Below, one piece after another: positions 16,997-26,811 of a stretch of DNA of 64,000 bases. The notes under the pieces were generated by a model. That model did no database searches. It worked only from the letters and a program-made list of their open reading frames with translations, and was not told the origin of the DNA. Source of the DNA: Dokdonella_A sp040005635 (GTDB lineage Bacteria > Pseudomonadota > Gammaproteobacteria > Xanthomonadales > Rhodanobacteraceae); the NCBI GenBank assembly GCA_040005635.1, contig JBDTYM010000004.1, positions 19,629 to 83,628 of the forward strand. Direction: 5' to 3'. Position 1 is the first letter of the stretch; every line of letters starts with the position of its first letter. A program made the position numbers and the translations under genes.

Positions 16997-17956
16997 TCAG
17001 CCGATCCGCGCGACCGCGGCTTCGCGGATGCGGCGCCAATAGTTCAGCAGGCGGCCCGGCATCGTGGCCGGCTCCGCGCGTAGCGCTTCTACCTCGTGCC
17101 GCTGTTGCAGGCTGGCGCTCGTGCGCAACTCGGCGTGGCGTTCCAACGCGGCGATCAGGCCGCGGCGCAGCAGTTCGCGCACGGGCGGTTGCAGCAGGAA
17201 GCGGAAGATCTGGCCTTCGTTGATCAGGCCGATCACCATGCGGCTGTCGCGCAGCGGCGAGATCACGATCGCGAGCGTCGCCGGACGCAGGCGTTTCAAT
17301 TGCTTGAGTGCGTCGGCGACGTCGCTGCCGGCGCTCGACAGGTGCGCCACGACCACGGCCACATCGTGCTCGGCCAGCCGTTCGAGCGCGCTCTCGAGGT
17401 CGCGCGCATGATCGACGTGCACGGCGGCCGGCAGCAAGTCGCGCACTTGCGCGGCGATCGCGGCGCCCTCATCGAGCACGACGACACGCGCAGCGATCGC
17501 TGTCGCTGCGGCAGCGCGCGCCGCGACGATTGGCGCAGTGTTGGCAGCCACCGCACGTTCCGCCGCGGCGGCGAAGTCGCGCACGGCGACGCGCGCGGCC
17601 TGATCGACGACATCGAGCAGATACGGGCCGTTCCACGGCTTCTCGACGAAGCGGTAGATCTCACCCTCGTTGACCGAGGCGGTGACCGCATCGATGTCGG
17701 CGTAGCCGGTCAGCAGCACGCGCATCGTCGCCGGCGAATGCTCGGCGACCGCGCGCAGCACCTCGACGCCGCTGACGCCCGGCATGCGCTGGTCGCTGAC
17801 GACCACATGCACCGGCCGCTGCCGTACCCAGTCGATCGCCTCGCGGCCGGAGGTGGTGGTGAGGATTTCGCAGCGGCCGCGAAACAGCATGCGCAGCGAA
17901 CGCAGGATGCGTTCTTCGTCGTCGACGAACAGCACACTCGGCAGCGCCACCGTCAT
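16997..17956 (-). CDS. Response regulator with a receiver and a degenerate second receiver domain
   Basis: A 319-residue regulator. The first receiver domain (about 8-125) has all key residues: acidic pair Asp12/Asp13, phospho-acceptor Asp55 (VVSDQRMPG), Thr83 (LLTGYAD) and Lys106 (FVEKPW). This is the version usually paired with RpfG/HupR-type outputs. The second half (about 150-290) repeats the receiver fold pattern (ARVVVLDEGAAIAAQ, GQIFRFLLQPPVRELL) but lacks the phospho-acceptor Asp. No DNA-binding or enzymatic output is visible, so it may act by protein-protein contact. Its ATG overlaps the kinase stop (ATGA), implying translational coupling. A much longer in-frame extension upstream is the kinase gene read in another frame. 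Confidence 0.88.
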   Translation of the reverse strand: MTVALPSVLFVDDEERILRSLRMLFRGRCEILTTTSGREAIDWVRQRPVHVVVSDQRMPGVSGVEVLRAVAEHSPATMRVLLTGYADIDAVTASVNEGEIYRFVEKPWNGPYLLDVVDQAARVAVRDFAAAAERAVAANTAPIVAARAAAATAIAARVVVLDEGAAIAAQVRDLLPAAVHVDHARDLESALERLAEHDVAVVVAHLSSAGSDVADALKQLKRLRPATLAIVISPLRDSRMVIGLINEGQIFRFLLQPPVRELLRRGLIAALERHAELRTSASLQQRHEVEALRAEPATMPGRLLNYWRRIREAAVARIG

Positions 17957-19290
17957 GCCGGCACTCCACGCGCGGCGACCGGCAGCACGATCAGGAAGCG
18001 CGTGCCGACGCCGGGCTTCGAGGTGGCGCGAATCACCCCGCCGTGCTGCTCGATGATCTGGTGCGAGATCGCCAGGCCCATGCCGGTGCCCTGCCCGATC
18101 GGCTTGGTCGTGAAGAACGGATCGAAAATGCGTGCGAGATGCTCCGCCGCGATGCCCTTGCCGTTGTCCTCGACCAGGATCAGCACGCGGCGATCGAGCG
18201 CCTGCGTGCGCACGACGATGCGACCGCGCTCGTGCTCGATCGCCTGGATCGCGTTGCTGAGCAGGTTCAGCAGCACCTGGTTGATCTGCGCCGGCGCGCA
18301 CTCCACCTCGACGAGCTCGCCCGCCTCGTGCACGACGACGACGTCGCGTTTGCGCAGCAGGTGCTGCACGATTTTCAGCGCGCTCTCGACCAGCTTGTTG
18401 ATGTCGGCCTTCTGCATGCCGGCCTGATCGAGCCGGCTGAAATCCTTCAGGTTGACCACCAGATCGCCGATCTGACCGACACCGTGCACGGTGTCGTCGA
18501 GCAGCGCACACAGGTCTTCGAGTGCGCCGGCGTCGATGCGCGTGCGCAGATCGTCGATCTCGGCCAGCTGCGACTCGAGGTCGGCGCCGGGTTCGCTCTC
18601 GCCCGTCAGCGCAGCGATGACCACCTCCTGCGCGGCGAGCAGCCGCGTCGCATCGCCGAGCGCACTGCGCGTCATCTCCACGTTGTTGCGCACGTAGCCG
18701 AGCGGCGTGTTGATCTCGTGCACGAGGCCGGCAACCATCTGGCCGAGCGAGGCCATCTTCTCGGACTGCACCAGCTGCAATTGCGACGACTGCACGCGCG
18801 CATAGGCGCGTTCGAGTTCGCTGCCACGCTCCGCGAGGCGATCCTCGACCGCGCGCAAGACGTCCAGCACGAGTCCCGTGCCGGCATAGTCGCCGGCAGC
18901 GTCGACGAGTACGAAGTCGTCGGTGATCGGGCTGCGGATATGCGTCGCGATCGCGCGCGCCGCCTCTTCGATCGGCGTCGTCTGAGCGAGCACCAGCGGC
19001 GCGGCATTCATCAACGCGGTGATCGGGCGGCGTCCGTACAGCTCGCGTCCGTACGGCATCAGGAAGATGCGCATCAATTCGTAGCGGCTGATCGTGCCGA
19101 CCGGCTTGCGCTGCGCGACAACGGGCAGACTGAGCAGGCCGGCATGACGCGCTTGCAGGAACAGCTGTGCCACGTCGAGCACGCTGGTCTCGGGCGCCAG
19201 CGGAACGGTGGCGAGCAGCAGCGGCCTGATATCGCCGGGCGCAGCGGCGGCGATCGGCGCTACGGCGCGCGCCGGCAGGGCTTGTGTCAT
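17953..19290 (-). CDS. CBS-domain sensor histidine kinase
   Basis: A 445-residue soluble kinase. Two CBS motifs (about 20-75 and 88-145, a Bateman module) probably bind an adenine nucleotide and replace the usual membrane sensor. After a linker helix comes the dimerisation/phosphotransfer region with His191 in LVHEINTPLG. The HATPase_c domain (about 320-440) carries the N box NQVLLNLLSNAIQAI, G1 DNGKGI and G2 GTGMGLAIS. No transmembrane segments, so it senses a cytoplasmic signal, plausibly energy state (inference). It is followed by an overlapping response regulator gene. An 11-bp perfect inverted repeat lies 20-45 bases upstream of the ATG and may be the operator. Confidence 0.92.
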   Translation of the reverse strand: MTQALPARAVAPIAAAAPGDIRPLLLATVPLAPETSVLDVAQLFLQARHAGLLSLPVVAQRKPVGTISRYELMRIFLMPYGRELYGRRPITALMNAAPLVLAQTTPIEEAARAIATHIRSPITDDFVLVDAAGDYAGTGLVLDVLRAVEDRLAERGSELERAYARVQSSQLQLVQSEKMASLGQMVAGLVHEINTPLGYVRNNVEMTRSALGDATRLLAAQEVVIAALTGESEPGADLESQLAEIDDLRTRIDAGALEDLCALLDDTVHGVGQIGDLVVNLKDFSRLDQAGMQKADINKLVESALKIVQHLLRKRDVVVVHEAGELVEVECAPAQINQVLLNLLSNAIQAIEHERGRIVVRTQALDRRVLILVEDNGKGIAAEHLARIFDPFFTTKPIGQGTGMGLAISHQIIEQHGGVIRATSKPGVGTRFLIVLPVAARGVPA

Positions 19291-19309
19291 GGATGTCGAA
19301 CTTCGGCGG

Positions 19310-19335
19310 TGCGTTGTATATGCGTATACAACGCA
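19310..19335. promoter_or_regulatory. Perfect 11-bp inverted repeat upstream of the kinase gene
   Basis: TGCGTTGTATA at 19310-19320 and TATACAACGCA at 19325-19335 are exact reverse complements separated by TGCG. The palindrome starts 20 bases upstream of the kinase ATG (minus strand). Its TTGTATA/TATACAA half-sites resemble those bound by GntR/FadR-type repressors (general knowledge, not a match I could test). It could also form a hairpin, but no U-tract follows on the minus strand, so an operator is the better reading. Confidence 0.6.
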
Positions 19336-19513
19336 ACTTTTCAGGGGTAGCCCAGGAGCCTAGCCGGCACCCAAGACATTGGTATGACGAGCGCGCGTGC
19401 AGTGAAGCGCCGCGCAATTGTCGAGCGTCGCTGGTTGTGCTGCGTCAACACGATGGATCGCATCGGGGATGCGAAGCTGTTAGCGCGAGCGCGGGAATGC
19501 AAGCCCACCCGCA

Positions 19514-19720
19514 GGCCGTCATTCCCGCGAACGCGGGAATCCATTTTGCCGTTCGCACCGATGCGGAAGCATCCACAGCAACGGCCGTCATTCCCGCGAA
19601 CGCGGGAATCCATTTTGCCGCTCGCACCGATGCGCAAGCACCCACAGGAACGGCCGTCATTCCCGCGAACGCGGGAATCCATTTTGCCGTTCGCACCGGT
19701 GCGGAAGCATCCACAGGAAT
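19514..19720. repeat. Three tandem 69-bp REP-like repeat units
   Basis: Units at 19514-19582, 19583-19651 and 19652-19720 are exactly 69 bases each and nearly identical, differing at only a few positions (for example TTCGC/CTCGC, GGAAGCATCC/GCAAGCACCC). Each holds the palindrome TTCCCGCGAACGCGGGAA flanked by GTCA and TCCATTTTGCCG. A degenerate partial copy in the other orientation (GTGGGAATGAC) follows near 19755. The rest of the 19336-19801 interval contains no gene. Because 69 is a multiple of three, the array creates spurious repetitive open frames on both strands. Confidence 0.9.
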
Positions 19721-19801
19721 GGACCAACTTCCCTGTCGTTAAGCGCTTCCGCACTCGTGGGAATGACATCGATCTGCACGTGCGGCAGGAAGTATCAACC
19801 C

Positions 19802-21829
<2,028 letters not shown>

Positions 21830-22009
21830 CGGGACTCCAGGTTGACCTTCAATTATAGACCGCGCTGCCGCGGCCACTTCGACGATCGGCGTCGGTCGCA
21901 AGACGTTCGCGCGCGCGGGGAAATTTCCTACAGGCGGAGATGGTGCCCGGCGATCGTTGCGACAAGGCCCGTTTCCTAACATGGCGGCGTCGTCTAACGG
22001 AGCCTCGCC

Positions 22010-22567
22010 ATGCGCAAGTACGCGCTTTCTCCCTGCGGATTCACCCTGGTCGAACTGCTGATGACGCTTTCGATACTGGCCGTCCTGCTCGCGCTCGGCG
22101 TGCCGGCCTACGGCAAGTTGATCGGACACACACAAGGCCACAGCGCCGGCAGCATGCTGCAAGCCTCGTTGAATGCGGCGCGCATCGCCGCCGTCAGTCG
22201 CACCGCCCACGTCGTCGCCTGTCCGAGCGAAGATCAGCTGACCTGCAGCCACACGACCCAATGGCATCACGGCTGGCTGTTGTTCGCGGATGCCGATCAT
22301 GACGGCGAGCGCTCGGACGACGAAACCCTGCTGCAGGTGACGCAGGCGCAGCCAAACGGTGTCGCAATCGTCACCACCACTGGCCGGCCGCACGTCGTCT
22401 TCAAGCCGGACGGTCGGGCGGACGGCAACAATCTGACCTTGACGGTGTGCGATCGCGTCGCCGGCGCCGCCGATGCGACGTCCCTGATCATCAATATGGC
22501 GGGACGGGTGCGCAGCTCGAAAGCCAGCCTGGAAGCCGCCGCGCGTTGTCTGCAGGTCGCCGGATGA
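22010..22567 (+). CDS. Type IV pilus minor pseudopilin (FimT/GspH family)
   Basis: A 185-residue prepilin-like protein. The type III signal is clear: a short basic leader MRKYALSPCG, then processing before Phe in G-FTLVELLMTLSILAVLLAL, with Glu at +5 of the mature protein. The N-terminal hydrophobic helix is followed by a GspH/FimT-like beta domain (NAARIAAVSRTAHVVACPS, WHHGWLLFADADHDGE, NMAGRVR). It would be cleaved and N-methylated by PilD and incorporated as a minor pilin or type II secretion pseudopilin. It stands alone here; other fim/pil genes are not in this window. Confidence 0.88.
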   Translation: MRKYALSPCGFTLVELLMTLSILAVLLALGVPAYGKLIGHTQGHSAGSMLQASLNAARIAAVSRTAHVVACPSEDQLTCSHTTQWHHGWLLFADADHDGERSDDETLLQVTQAQPNGVAIVTTTGRPHVVFKPDGRADGNNLTLTVCDRVAGAADATSLIINMAGRVRSSKASLEAAARCLQVAG

Positions 22568-22721
22568 ATGCGCAAGCGCCGCCCAGACGAGGCCGAGGGC
22601 CGCGCATGATGCGACTGCGGTCGATGAAAGCCGGCGACGCCGCCCCGGCTGAACTGAGGCTGCGCGCTTTTCGCCCGACGAACGGTTTTGGCAATCGGCG
22701 ACGCGGGTGTATCGTTACGGT

Positions 22722-23009
22722 ATGACCGCCCAACCCCCGCGCATTCCGCCCCCGCCCATTCCCCAGCTCGACTGGACCTCACCGGCCGCCTATCTGGATT
22801 CCTGCAACGATTGGCTGGATCGCATGCAGGAATGGCAGATGTCCACGCTGCCGGAATGGATCGAGCAATCGCGCCGCTATCTGCTGCAGCGTGCCCTGCT
22901 CGATCCCGAGACGAAGGTCAACCTGCCGGATGTGCGCATTGCCACGGCGTCGATACCCTCGCAGCCGCTGTTTGCCGTTCCGGAAATGCGCCTGCCCTCG
23001 GTAGACTGA
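22722..23009 (+). CDS. Small hypothetical protein with proline-rich start
   Basis: A 95-residue protein beginning MTAQPPRIPPPPIPQLDWTS, followed by a helical, Trp-rich middle (NDWLDRMQEWQMSTLPEWIEQS) and an extended tail. No family recognised and no signal peptide. The ATG at 22722 is chosen; an in-frame GTG at 22707 would add five residues and cannot be excluded. Codon use fits its surroundings. Confidence 0.5.
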   Translation: MTAQPPRIPPPPIPQLDWTSPAAYLDSCNDWLDRMQEWQMSTLPEWIEQSRRYLLQRALLDPETKVNLPDVRIATASIPSQPLFAVPEMRLPSVD

Positions 23010-23037
23010 AACGCTGGCTGCAAATTCCCCGGTCACG

Positions 23038-23211
23038 ATGAACGCGCAACACGCACAGGCGCCGCAGAGCTGCGCGCACCGCGATTGCGGCTGCAAGGTG
23101 CAGCCCGGACAACGCTTCTGCAGTGAGTATTGCGAGCACTCGGCGCGCAATACGCATGATTCGCACGATGGCGTTTGCGAGTGCGGCCACAATCCCTGCG
23201 GAGCGCGCTGA
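23038..23211 (+). CDS. Metallothionein-like cysteine-rich protein
   Basis: A 57-residue protein with eight cysteines (12, 17, 19, 28, 32, 47, 49, 54) and six histidines. The pattern is CAHRDCGCKV, FCSEYCEH, then VCECGHNPCG. It matches the layout of bacterial metallothioneins (CxCxV, FCSxxC, CxCxxxxC), which bind Zn, Cd or Cu through cysteine-histidine clusters. It is translated from an ATG at 23038 and was found by reading the 28-base gap after the previous gene onward. No ArsR/SmtB-type regulator is adjacent. Family assignment rests on the cysteine spacing, and metal identity is unknown. Confidence 0.7.
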   Translation: MNAQHAQAPQSCAHRDCGCKVQPGQRFCSEYCEHSARNTHDSHDGVCECGHNPCGAR

Positions 23212-23318
23212 GTCGTTCAGCGCGGCAGCATCGAGCCGACGCGACGGTCTGTTTCAGGGTCAAGCGAGCGCGACGTCATCGCGCCAGGAAGTCAATGTGA
23301 AAAGCGCGCTAGCGCCGC

Positions 23319-23486
23319 TCAGTCGGCGTCGGATTCGTCGGCGCGCCGCACGTCGGCCGGCGCCCTTTCGTCGCGCTGCAGGTTTTCCCAGGCCTCCCGC
23401 TGCAAGCGCTGCAGGGTCTTCAGGAAATCGGGCGAACTGGCATCCAGATGGTCCAGGCCCAGGCGCGTCAAGATGTCGTGACTCAT
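23319..23486 (-). CDS. Small hypothetical protein
   Basis: A 55-residue, charged, helical protein beginning MSHDILTRLGLDHLDASSPD and rich in Arg/Glu/Asp toward the end. AGGGA six bases before the ATG at 23486 supports this start over an upstream in-frame codon. No family recognised. Confidence 0.45.
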   Translation of the reverse strand: MSHDILTRLGLDHLDASSPDFLKTLQRLQREAWENLQRDERAPADVRRADESDAD

Positions 23487-23573
23487 GGCTATCCCTGTTG
23501 CGAAGTTCGATCTCGGTTGCGTTAGCGCCGCAGCTGACACGCGTCGCGCGAATGTGACATTTGATGGTGCTGC

Positions 23574-23759
23574 CTAACCCCGCCGATCGGCGACGCGGCG
23601 CTCCGGCTTGCAATAAGTGCTCTTGCAATCGCCGAGGCCGGGAATACGCGTCGCGATGCTGGTGTTTTCCGGGCGTATCGCCAGCAACGCGGCAACCACT
23701 GGCAGCATGCCGCGCAGGACAACAATGGAATTACTGTACAAGTGGATCCAGCGGCTCAT
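23574..23759 (-). CDS. Possible small membrane protein
   Basis: A 61-codon frame with one hydrophobic stretch (SIVVLRGMLPVVAALLAI, about residues 11-28) and a polar tail with two cysteines. The ribosome binding site is weak. It may be a real small membrane protein or a chance frame. Confidence 0.3.
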   Translation of the reverse strand: MSRWIHLYSNSIVVLRGMLPVVAALLAIRPENTSIATRIPGLGDCKSTYCKPERRVADRRG

Positions 23760-23949
23760 GGCGGTCTTCCGTAGTGGTTAGCGTGCATAAGCAAGGGACG
23801 GGCCAAAAGACCGCGGCGCTAAAAGCGGCGTGAAAGCCGGGCGAAAGGCGGACGGTTCAAGCTGTAGCCAGAAAATGAATGGTCGATTGTCGCGAGGCAC
23901 GGCCGTTCGAGGCTGGTTTGTTAAACTTTTGTTTTTTGCCATTGCGCCG

Positions 23950-24810
23950 ATGATCAAATCTTCCGAGTTCTACCTGCGCGGCGGCCGTTCCGGCGTCCTG
24001 CTGATCCACGGCCTGACCGGCACGCCGACCGAGATGCGCTTCGTCGGCAACGGTCTCAACCGTGCCGGCTTCAGCGTGCTCGGCATGCAGCTCGCCGGGC
24101 ATTGCGGCGACGAAGCCGACCTGCTCGCGACCGGCTGGCACGACTGGTACGCCAGCGTCACCGCCGCTGCCGAACGCCTGCGCGAGCAGGTCGACCATCT
24201 GTTCGTCGCCGGACTTTCGATGGGTGCGGTGCTCGCATTGAAACTGGCGATCGACCAACCGCGCGCGATCGACGGTGTCGGCCTTTACGGCACCACCTTC
24301 TTCCACGATGGCTGGGCGACGCCCGGCATTGGCCGCTTCGCCTTTCTACTGCCGCTGCTGACCTCGCTCGGCATCGGCCGCGGTCGCGTATCGGCGGAAA
24401 CCGAGCCTTACGGCATCAAGGACGAGCGCATTCGCAACCGCATCGTCGGTGCGATGCTCTCCGGTGATAGTCATGCCGCCGGACTGGCTGGTTTTCCGTG
24501 GCCGTCGCTGGCCGAGTTCCAGCGTCTGTCGCTGCATGTGCGCAATCGCATCGGGCGCGTGCGCGCGCCCTGCTTCGTCGCGCATTCGTCGAACGACGAC
24601 GTCGCCAGTCTGCGCAACGTGCGCATCGTCCAGAACGGCGTGCATGCGCCGGTGGAAACCCTGCTGCTCGACAACAGCTACCACATGATCACAGTCGACC
24701 AGGAACGCGGCAAGCTGATCGAGGGTTCGGCCGCGTTCTTCCATCGCATTGCCGAGCGCGCGCCGCTCGAACTGCCAGGCGGTGCCGCGATGGCGACTGC
24801 GATCGACTGA
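23950..24810 (+). CDS. Alpha/beta-hydrolase (carboxylesterase/thioesterase-like)
   Basis: A 286-residue cytoplasmic alpha/beta-hydrolase. The oxyanion strand is VLLIHGLTGTPTEM (16-29), the nucleophile is Ser90 in GLSMG, and the acid/base are probably Asp217 (SNDD) and His245 (NSYHMI). The HGLTGTP motif is typical of monoacylglycerol-lipase/carboxylesterase Est30 relatives. The start at ATG 23950 removes 40 upstream codons of non-conserved sequence. It is the first of four overlapping plus-strand genes (hydrolase, GNAT, arginase-like, thioredoxin) beside an ACP/ketosynthase pair. A role as a thioesterase or lipid deacylase for that pathway is therefore plausible, but it is inference. Confidence 0.85.
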   Translation: MIKSSEFYLRGGRSGVLLIHGLTGTPTEMRFVGNGLNRAGFSVLGMQLAGHCGDEADLLATGWHDWYASVTAAAERLREQVDHLFVAGLSMGAVLALKLAIDQPRAIDGVGLYGTTFFHDGWATPGIGRFAFLLPLLTSLGIGRGRVSAETEPYGIKDERIRNRIVGAMLSGDSHAAGLAGFPWPSLAEFQRLSLHVRNRIGRVRAPCFVAHSSNDDVASLRNVRIVQNGVHAPVETLLLDNSYHMITVDQERGKLIEGSAAFFHRIAERAPLELPGGAAMATAID

Positions 24811-25958
24811 TGATGGCCACGCGCGCGGACGCGGCGGCGCCAGGCTTACACAACCTGCTCGAACCAGCGGCGCTGGTCGGACATTTTCTCGCGCACCCGC
24901 CGCAGGATTTTTTGGCGCTGACCACGCCGCTCGGCGCGCCGGCCTTCATCGCGCGCTTCGATTTGCTGACGACCGCGGACGATGCGCTGCGCCATCGCGT
25001 CAGCGCGCTGCCCTTGTATCGCTGGTGGGGACGGCTGCTGCGACCGCGCACCTGCTTCATCGGAACCACGGTTTCCGAATACGCTCTGCTGCCAGTCGAC
25101 GCCGGTGCCGATGCGCTCGTGCGCGAATGGCTGACCGACTACGCACGCCGCCACGCCTTCCTGATCGTCAAGGACATTCCGCACGAATCGCCCCTGCTCG
25201 ACCAGGCCAGCAACGCCTCGGCACGAACACTCAGCCTCGCCTGCGAGCAATCCGGCTTCGTCCTGCTCGAAGGCCAGGCGCTGGCCTGGGTGCCGATCGA
25301 CTTCGAATCGACCGACGCCTATCTGGCGCGTCTGTCCTCGTCGCGACGCAAGGACATCCGGCGCAAACTGCGCGCGCGCGACGGCCTCGAAATCAGCGAG
25401 ATCGCGACCGGTGACGCATTCTTCGCCGATGCTGCCGTGCGCGATGAGTTCTATGCGCGCTACCTCGAGGTCTATCGCCAGAGCGAGATCCATTTCGACC
25501 TGCTCACGCGCGAGTTCTTCGACGCGGTGCTGCAGGACGCCTCGATTGCCGGCACCGTGTTCGTCTACCGCCACGCCGGCCGCATGATCGGCTGGAACCT
25601 CTGCTTCGTGGTCGGCGAAACCCTGGTCGACAAATATGTCGGCTTCGCCTACCCGGATGCGCGCGCGCACAATCTGTATTTCGTCAGCTGGATACAAAAT
25701 CTCGACTTTGCGGTGCGCCGCGGACTCGCCTGCTACGTCGCGGGCTGGACCGACCCGGAAATCAAGTCCTATCTCGGCGCGCGCTTCACCTTCACGCGCC
25801 ACGCGGTGCGTCCGCGCAGCCGTATGCTGCGGGCAGCGCTACGCCGACTCAGTCGACATTTCGAAAGCGATCGCGCCCGTCTCGACGGCAGAAGCGTCGA
25901 CACGCACACCCCGCGATCCAAACCTGGACACCCGATTGAACGCGCCGCTCGTTCTTGA
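24810..25958 (+). CDS. GNAT/FemAB-like N-acyltransferase
   Basis: A 382-residue protein of the FemAB-like GNAT superfamily (Acetyltransf_6/COG3146 type). Two GNAT-like halves are visible. The second contains STDAYLARLSSSRRKDIRRK, FVYRHAGRMIGWNLCFVVGE, and DKYVGFAYPDARAHNLYF followed by the GLACYVAGWTDPEIKSYLGA substrate loop. Such enzymes transfer acyl or aminoacyl groups to amines. Its ATG at 24810 overlaps the hydrolase stop (TGATG), so translation is coupled. The C-terminal 40 residues overlap the arginase-like gene. Substrate unknown; the neighbouring ACP and ketosynthase suggest an acyl-ACP donor (inference). Confidence 0.8.
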   Translation: MMATRADAAAPGLHNLLEPAALVGHFLAHPPQDFLALTTPLGAPAFIARFDLLTTADDALRHRVSALPLYRWWGRLLRPRTCFIGTTVSEYALLPVDAGADALVREWLTDYARRHAFLIVKDIPHESPLLDQASNASARTLSLACEQSGFVLLEGQALAWVPIDFESTDAYLARLSSSRRKDIRRKLRARDGLEISEIATGDAFFADAAVRDEFYARYLEVYRQSEIHFDLLTREFFDAVLQDASIAGTVFVYRHAGRMIGWNLCFVVGETLVDKYVGFAYPDARAHNLYFVSWIQNLDFAVRRGLACYVAGWTDPEIKSYLGARFTFTRHAVRPRSRMLRAALRRLSRHFESDRARLDGRSVDTHTPRSKPGHPIERAARS

Positions 25959-26811
25959 TTTCGACGCCTCGGTCGGCGCGTTGCCGGGTGCGCATGTCAT
26001 CGACCTCGCCGATTGGCAGGAAGCGATCCGCTTCGGTTGCAGTCTGCGTCGCTTGCGCGAGCTCACCCGCGAGATCGAGCGACGATTGCCGGCCGTCTAC
26101 GGCACCGTCTTCCTCGGCAGCGGCGACTATCACCATCTGACCTGGCCTCTGGTCGAGCGGCGCGCCGCGCAAGGTCCATTCGACGTCGTCGTATTCGACA
26201 ATCATCCGGACAACATGCGCTTTCCGTTCGGTGTGCATTGCGGTTCCTGGGTACGCAAGGTCGCCTTGTTGCCGCATGTCGCGCACGTCCACGTGCTCGG
26301 CATCAGTTCGGCCGATGTGTCCGCCGCGCACGCGTGGGAGAACTACCTGACGCCGCTGCGCCGCGGCAAGCTCACCTACTGGACCGTCGGCGTCGATACG
26401 CGCTGGGCCACGCGACTCGGACTCGGCGCCGCGTTCCGGCCGTTCGATACGCCGGCTGCGCTGATCGAACGCTTCATCGAATCGCGCCGCGCATCGACGC
26501 GGCCGGTGTACCTGTCGATCGACAAGGACGTGCTCAGTCCCGAGGTCGCGCGTACGAACTGGGACCAGGGCCGCCTCGGCGACGCCGACTTGTTTCGCGT
26601 CATCGACGCGCTGCGCGGACGCCTCATCGGCAGCGACATCACCGGCGACGTCTCCGCCTATCGCTATCGCACCTGGTGGAAGCGCAAGCTCAGCGCGCTC
26701 GACGAGCAGCCCGCGATCGATGCCGCGCAACTCGCGACCTGGCAGGCGCAACAGCATGCCTTGAACCTGCGTCTGCTCGGGCGCATTGCCGATGCAAGCC
26801 GAGGCGCCTGA
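25936..26811 (+). CDS. Arginase/ureohydrolase-fold protein
   Basis: A 291-residue protein with the metal-binding signature of the ureohydrolase/deacetylase fold: His66 in GSGDYHH, DNHPD (Asp88, His90, Asp92), His101 and SIDKDVLSP (Asp196, Asp198). These are the ligands for the binuclear Mn centre in arginase and agmatinase. The classic substrate-loop sequences of arginase are not recognisable, so the true substrate may be another guanidino or amide compound. The TTG start at 25936 overlaps the preceding gene by 23 bases and is the first start giving the conserved N-terminus; upstream in-frame sequence is the neighbouring gene's shadow. It is coupled to the next gene by a TGATG overlap. Confidence 0.75.
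   Translation: MNAPLVLDFDASVGALPGAHVIDLADWQEAIRFGCSLRRLRELTREIERRLPAVYGTVFLGSGDYHHLTWPLVERRAAQGPFDVVVFDNHPDNMRFPFGVHCGSWVRKVALLPHVAHVHVLGISSADVSAAHAWENYLTPLRRGKLTYWTVGVDTRWATRLGLGAAFRPFDTPAALIERFIESRRASTRPVYLSIDKDVLSPEVARTNWDQGRLGDADLFRVIDALRGRLIGSDITGDVSAYRYRTWWKRKLSALDEQPAIDAAQLATWQAQQHALNLRLLGRIADASRGA

Noticed and set aside
16997..19417. An 806-codon minus-strand open frame covering both two-component genes
   Set aside because: Only its last 319 codons (the response regulator) match a family; the rest is the kinase gene read in the wrong frame, Arg/Ala/Asp-rich as expected of a GC shadow.
19514..19720. CRISPR-like array
   Set aside because: Unit length is exactly 69 with no variable spacers; the units are near-identical throughout and no cas genes are present. 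It is a tandem REP-like repeat.
22564..22725. 53-codon frame starting in the fimT stop region (MNAQAPPRRGRGPRM...)
   Set aside because: Arg-rich, no family, no ribosome binding site, and it overlaps the start of the next gene; probably chance.
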